From positions 1 through 22,930 of the forward strand of contig JBNLBT010000050.1 in NCBI GenBank assembly GCA_050303435.1: a stretch of 22,930 bases of DNA. Direction: 5' to 3'. Shown here piece by piece: positions 21,918 through 22,930 of the stretch. The stretch comes from JBNLBT01 sp050303435. Its GTDB lineage: Bacteria > Pseudomonadota > Gammaproteobacteria > Xanthomonadales > Marinicellaceae. Each line of letters begins with the position of its first letter. The stretch's first letter is position 1. A program made the position numbers and the translations under genes. Below the pieces are notes generated by a model. That model saw only the letters and a list, made by a program, of their open reading frames with translations, was not told the DNA's origin and ran no database searches.

Positions 21918-22739
21918 ATGAACGCAGGCTTTAAAAGCGCGTTGATTGTGCTGTTGCTCGGCGCCTCCCCGCTGCTCAGAGCGCAGTTCATCGCGCCGTA
22001 TCTGGAACAGGTCAATTACAACAGCAACATCGACTACCTCAGCTCCGGCAACATTTCCACGCGCATGAATGATGTGCTGATCGACGACATTTTCACTTTT
22101 CCTGACAGCGTGGCCAACCCGGAACCGGTGCGTCAATTGCGCGGCGCGCAGATCAATGGCTTTCACATCGACGCCCAGTTTCGCACCCTGTTCACGCTGG
22201 ACAATCACGCGCAGATCAGCGGTGTTGCGGTGGGGCCTGGCGATATTTTTCGCTGCAACAACGGCACCTGCTCGTCGGTCAGTGTGGTGTTCTCACTGAA
22301 CGCCTTCACCGACCGCCCGGGCAACGTCGATGCCTTCACCTTTGATCCGGAGACCGGCGAGCTGATTTTTTCCATCGAGACGGCGATGCGCATCAACGGC
22401 AGCAGTTTCTTCCCGGCGGATCTGATCCGCTACGACGGTGCTGCGGGGTTTTCCCTGGACTACGACGCGATCAATTCAACTTCGGGCATTGGTGCGGACG
22501 GCAACGTCACCGGTCTGTCGATGATGAGCAACCGCAAATACGCCGTGATCCTGGATCAGGACCGTGAATTCACTGGCATTTTCCATCGCCGCTACTTCGT
22601 GCTGGAATTGACGCCCGAGACCCACACCTGGTTTCTGACCTACACGCCGCTGTCGCTGGGTGAGGGTTACGCCGCCGCGCATCTGCAATCGCTGATGGTG
22701 CGCGAGAACGACTTGATCTTCAGAAACAGCTTCGACTGA
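21918..22739 (+). CDS. Exported protein of unknown function with C-terminal DLIFRNSFD tail
   Basis: The product is 273 residues from the ATG at 21918, behind a G-rich GAGGGGGTGGGG site; the start was chosen because it begins the signal peptide (FKSALIVLLLGASPLLRA). The mature part is beta-rich with FTFDPETGELIFSIE, DLIRYDGAAGF and YFVLELTPETHTW, a pattern often seen in propeller-like or DUF proteins that report on a quantity, but I do not recognise the family. It ends in DLIFRNSFD, closely like the DVIFANTFE end of the FG-GAP protein and DVIYLSGFD of the DUF1554-like protein. It likely shares an operon with the beta-helix gene. Confidence 0.78.
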   Translation: MNAGFKSALIVLLLGASPLLRAQFIAPYLEQVNYNSNIDYLSSGNISTRMNDVLIDDIFTFPDSVANPEPVRQLRGAQINGFHIDAQFRTLFTLDNHAQISGVAVGPGDIFRCNNGTCSSVSVVFSLNAFTDRPGNVDAFTFDPETGELIFSIETAMRINGSSFFPADLIRYDGAAGFSLDYDAINSTSGIGADGNVTGLSMMSNRKYAVILDQDREFTGIFHRRYFVLELTPETHTWFLTYTPLSLGEGYAAAHLQSLMVRENDLIFRNSFD

Positions 22740-22747
22740 AAAGCAGT

Positions 22748-22784
22748 ATTCGGTGTCGGATTGTTCCACAAGCCGACGCCGAAT
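22748..22784. terminator. Hairpin after the last plus-strand gene
   Basis: ATTCGGTGTCGG (22748-22759) pairs with CCGACGCCGAAT (22773-22784), 12 bp with one G-U, loop 13 nt. It starts 8 bp after the stop codon. No T-run follows on plus, so termination is plausible but not certain. Confidence 0.5.
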
Positions 22785-22790
22785 GGGTTC

Positions 22791-22808
22791 AATTCGAATT
22801 CGAATTCG
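22791..22808. repeat. (AATTCG)x3 tandem repeat
   Basis: Three exact copies of AATTCG lie between the hairpin and the end of the possible minus-strand frame. It is self-complementary. Probably incidental, though it could expand or contract by slippage. Confidence 0.7.
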
Positions 22809-22818
22809 ATGCGATAAA

Positions 22819-22930
22819 TCATTCGTTCAATTGAGTGTGTCCCGCGGAACTGGATTTGGTTTTAAGCGAAATTTCCTGATCCGAAAGTGGCACCGGTGCG
22901 TCGAACATTTGTTGCCTGAGAAGCGCTGGG
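22819..22930 (-). CDS. Possible C-terminal end of a minus-strand gene
   Basis: Reading the minus strand from the right edge, one frame is open for 36 codons to a TGA at 22821-22819. Its peptide ends DAPVPLSDQEISLKTKSSSA then GHTQLNE. It has a normal residue mix for a coding tail, and the hairpin at 22748-22784 would suit convergent gene ends. The piece is too short to name or to be sure of. Confidence 0.3.
   Translation of the reverse strand, partial: PALLRQQMFDAPVPLSDQEISLKTKSSSAGHTQLNE

Noticed and set aside
1..22930. tRNA, rRNA, integrase or attachment-site signals of a genomic island
   Set aside because: I looked for tRNA-like ends, integrases and long direct repeats at the borders and found none. 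The window edges cut through genes or intergenic sequence.

Overview
The window comes from a Gram-negative bacterium, most likely a gammaproteobacterium of Xanthomonadales or Marinicella type. This is inferred from moderately high GC by eye, many exported proteins with Sec-type signal peptides, and several exported proteins ending in a short Asp-[Leu/Val]-Ile-Phe-x-x-x-Phe-[Asp/Glu] tail of the kind I associate with that group. No tRNA, rRNA, insertion sequence, phage gene or CRISPR array was seen. The content is accessory: small secreted proteins, one very large sensor-regulator, hydrolases and repeat-rich surface proteins.

Left part (1-3010). A winged-helix regulator runs off the left edge on the minus strand. 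Upstream of it are four head-to-tail 11-bp repeats with a TGAA core, arranged like an OmpR/PhoB-type operator. A small membrane protein follows, then a tandem array of five paralogous secreted proteins (about 90 residues each, 1208-2952). They share a signal peptide, a DGPPL..YYC[YF]HV block, a C-P-P block and a terminal EHDC.V block. I do not recognise the family; it is the most unusual thing in the window. The array ends in a perfect 12-bp inverted repeat.

Centre left (3030-9180). A hybrid two-component protein of about 1,378 residues combines a periplasmic propeller, Y_Y_Y domain, membrane segment, histidine kinase, receiver and AraC-type DNA-binding domain in one chain, so it could sense and directly regulate. 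A polytopic membrane protein and a class-3-type lipase follow.

Centre (9199-12228). Two divergent exported proteins, a duplicated DUF1554-like protein on minus and a seven-repeat FG-GAP propeller on plus, share the C-terminal tail.

Centre right (12289-17467). A two-gene cassette occurs twice in tandem. Each copy has a duplicated structured intergenic element, a secreted alpha/beta hydrolase (Ser-Asp-His residues visible) and a secreted beta-rich partner protein. The second copy ends at a strong terminator. The conserved order and tight spacing suggest that hydrolase and partner work as a pair.

Right part (17470-22930). A long leader region could encode a terminated small RNA of about 200 nt. 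It precedes an exported papain-like cysteine-protease-type protein with a PLAT-like middle and C-terminal Trp/Cys repeats. A bidirectional terminator follows, then two divergent beta-helix proteins, another exported protein with the C-terminal tail, and possibly the end of a minus-strand gene at the right edge.

The best candidates for undescribed systems are the five-member array next to the hybrid sensor, the duplicated hydrolase/partner cassette with its shared intergenic element, and the shared C-terminal tail.
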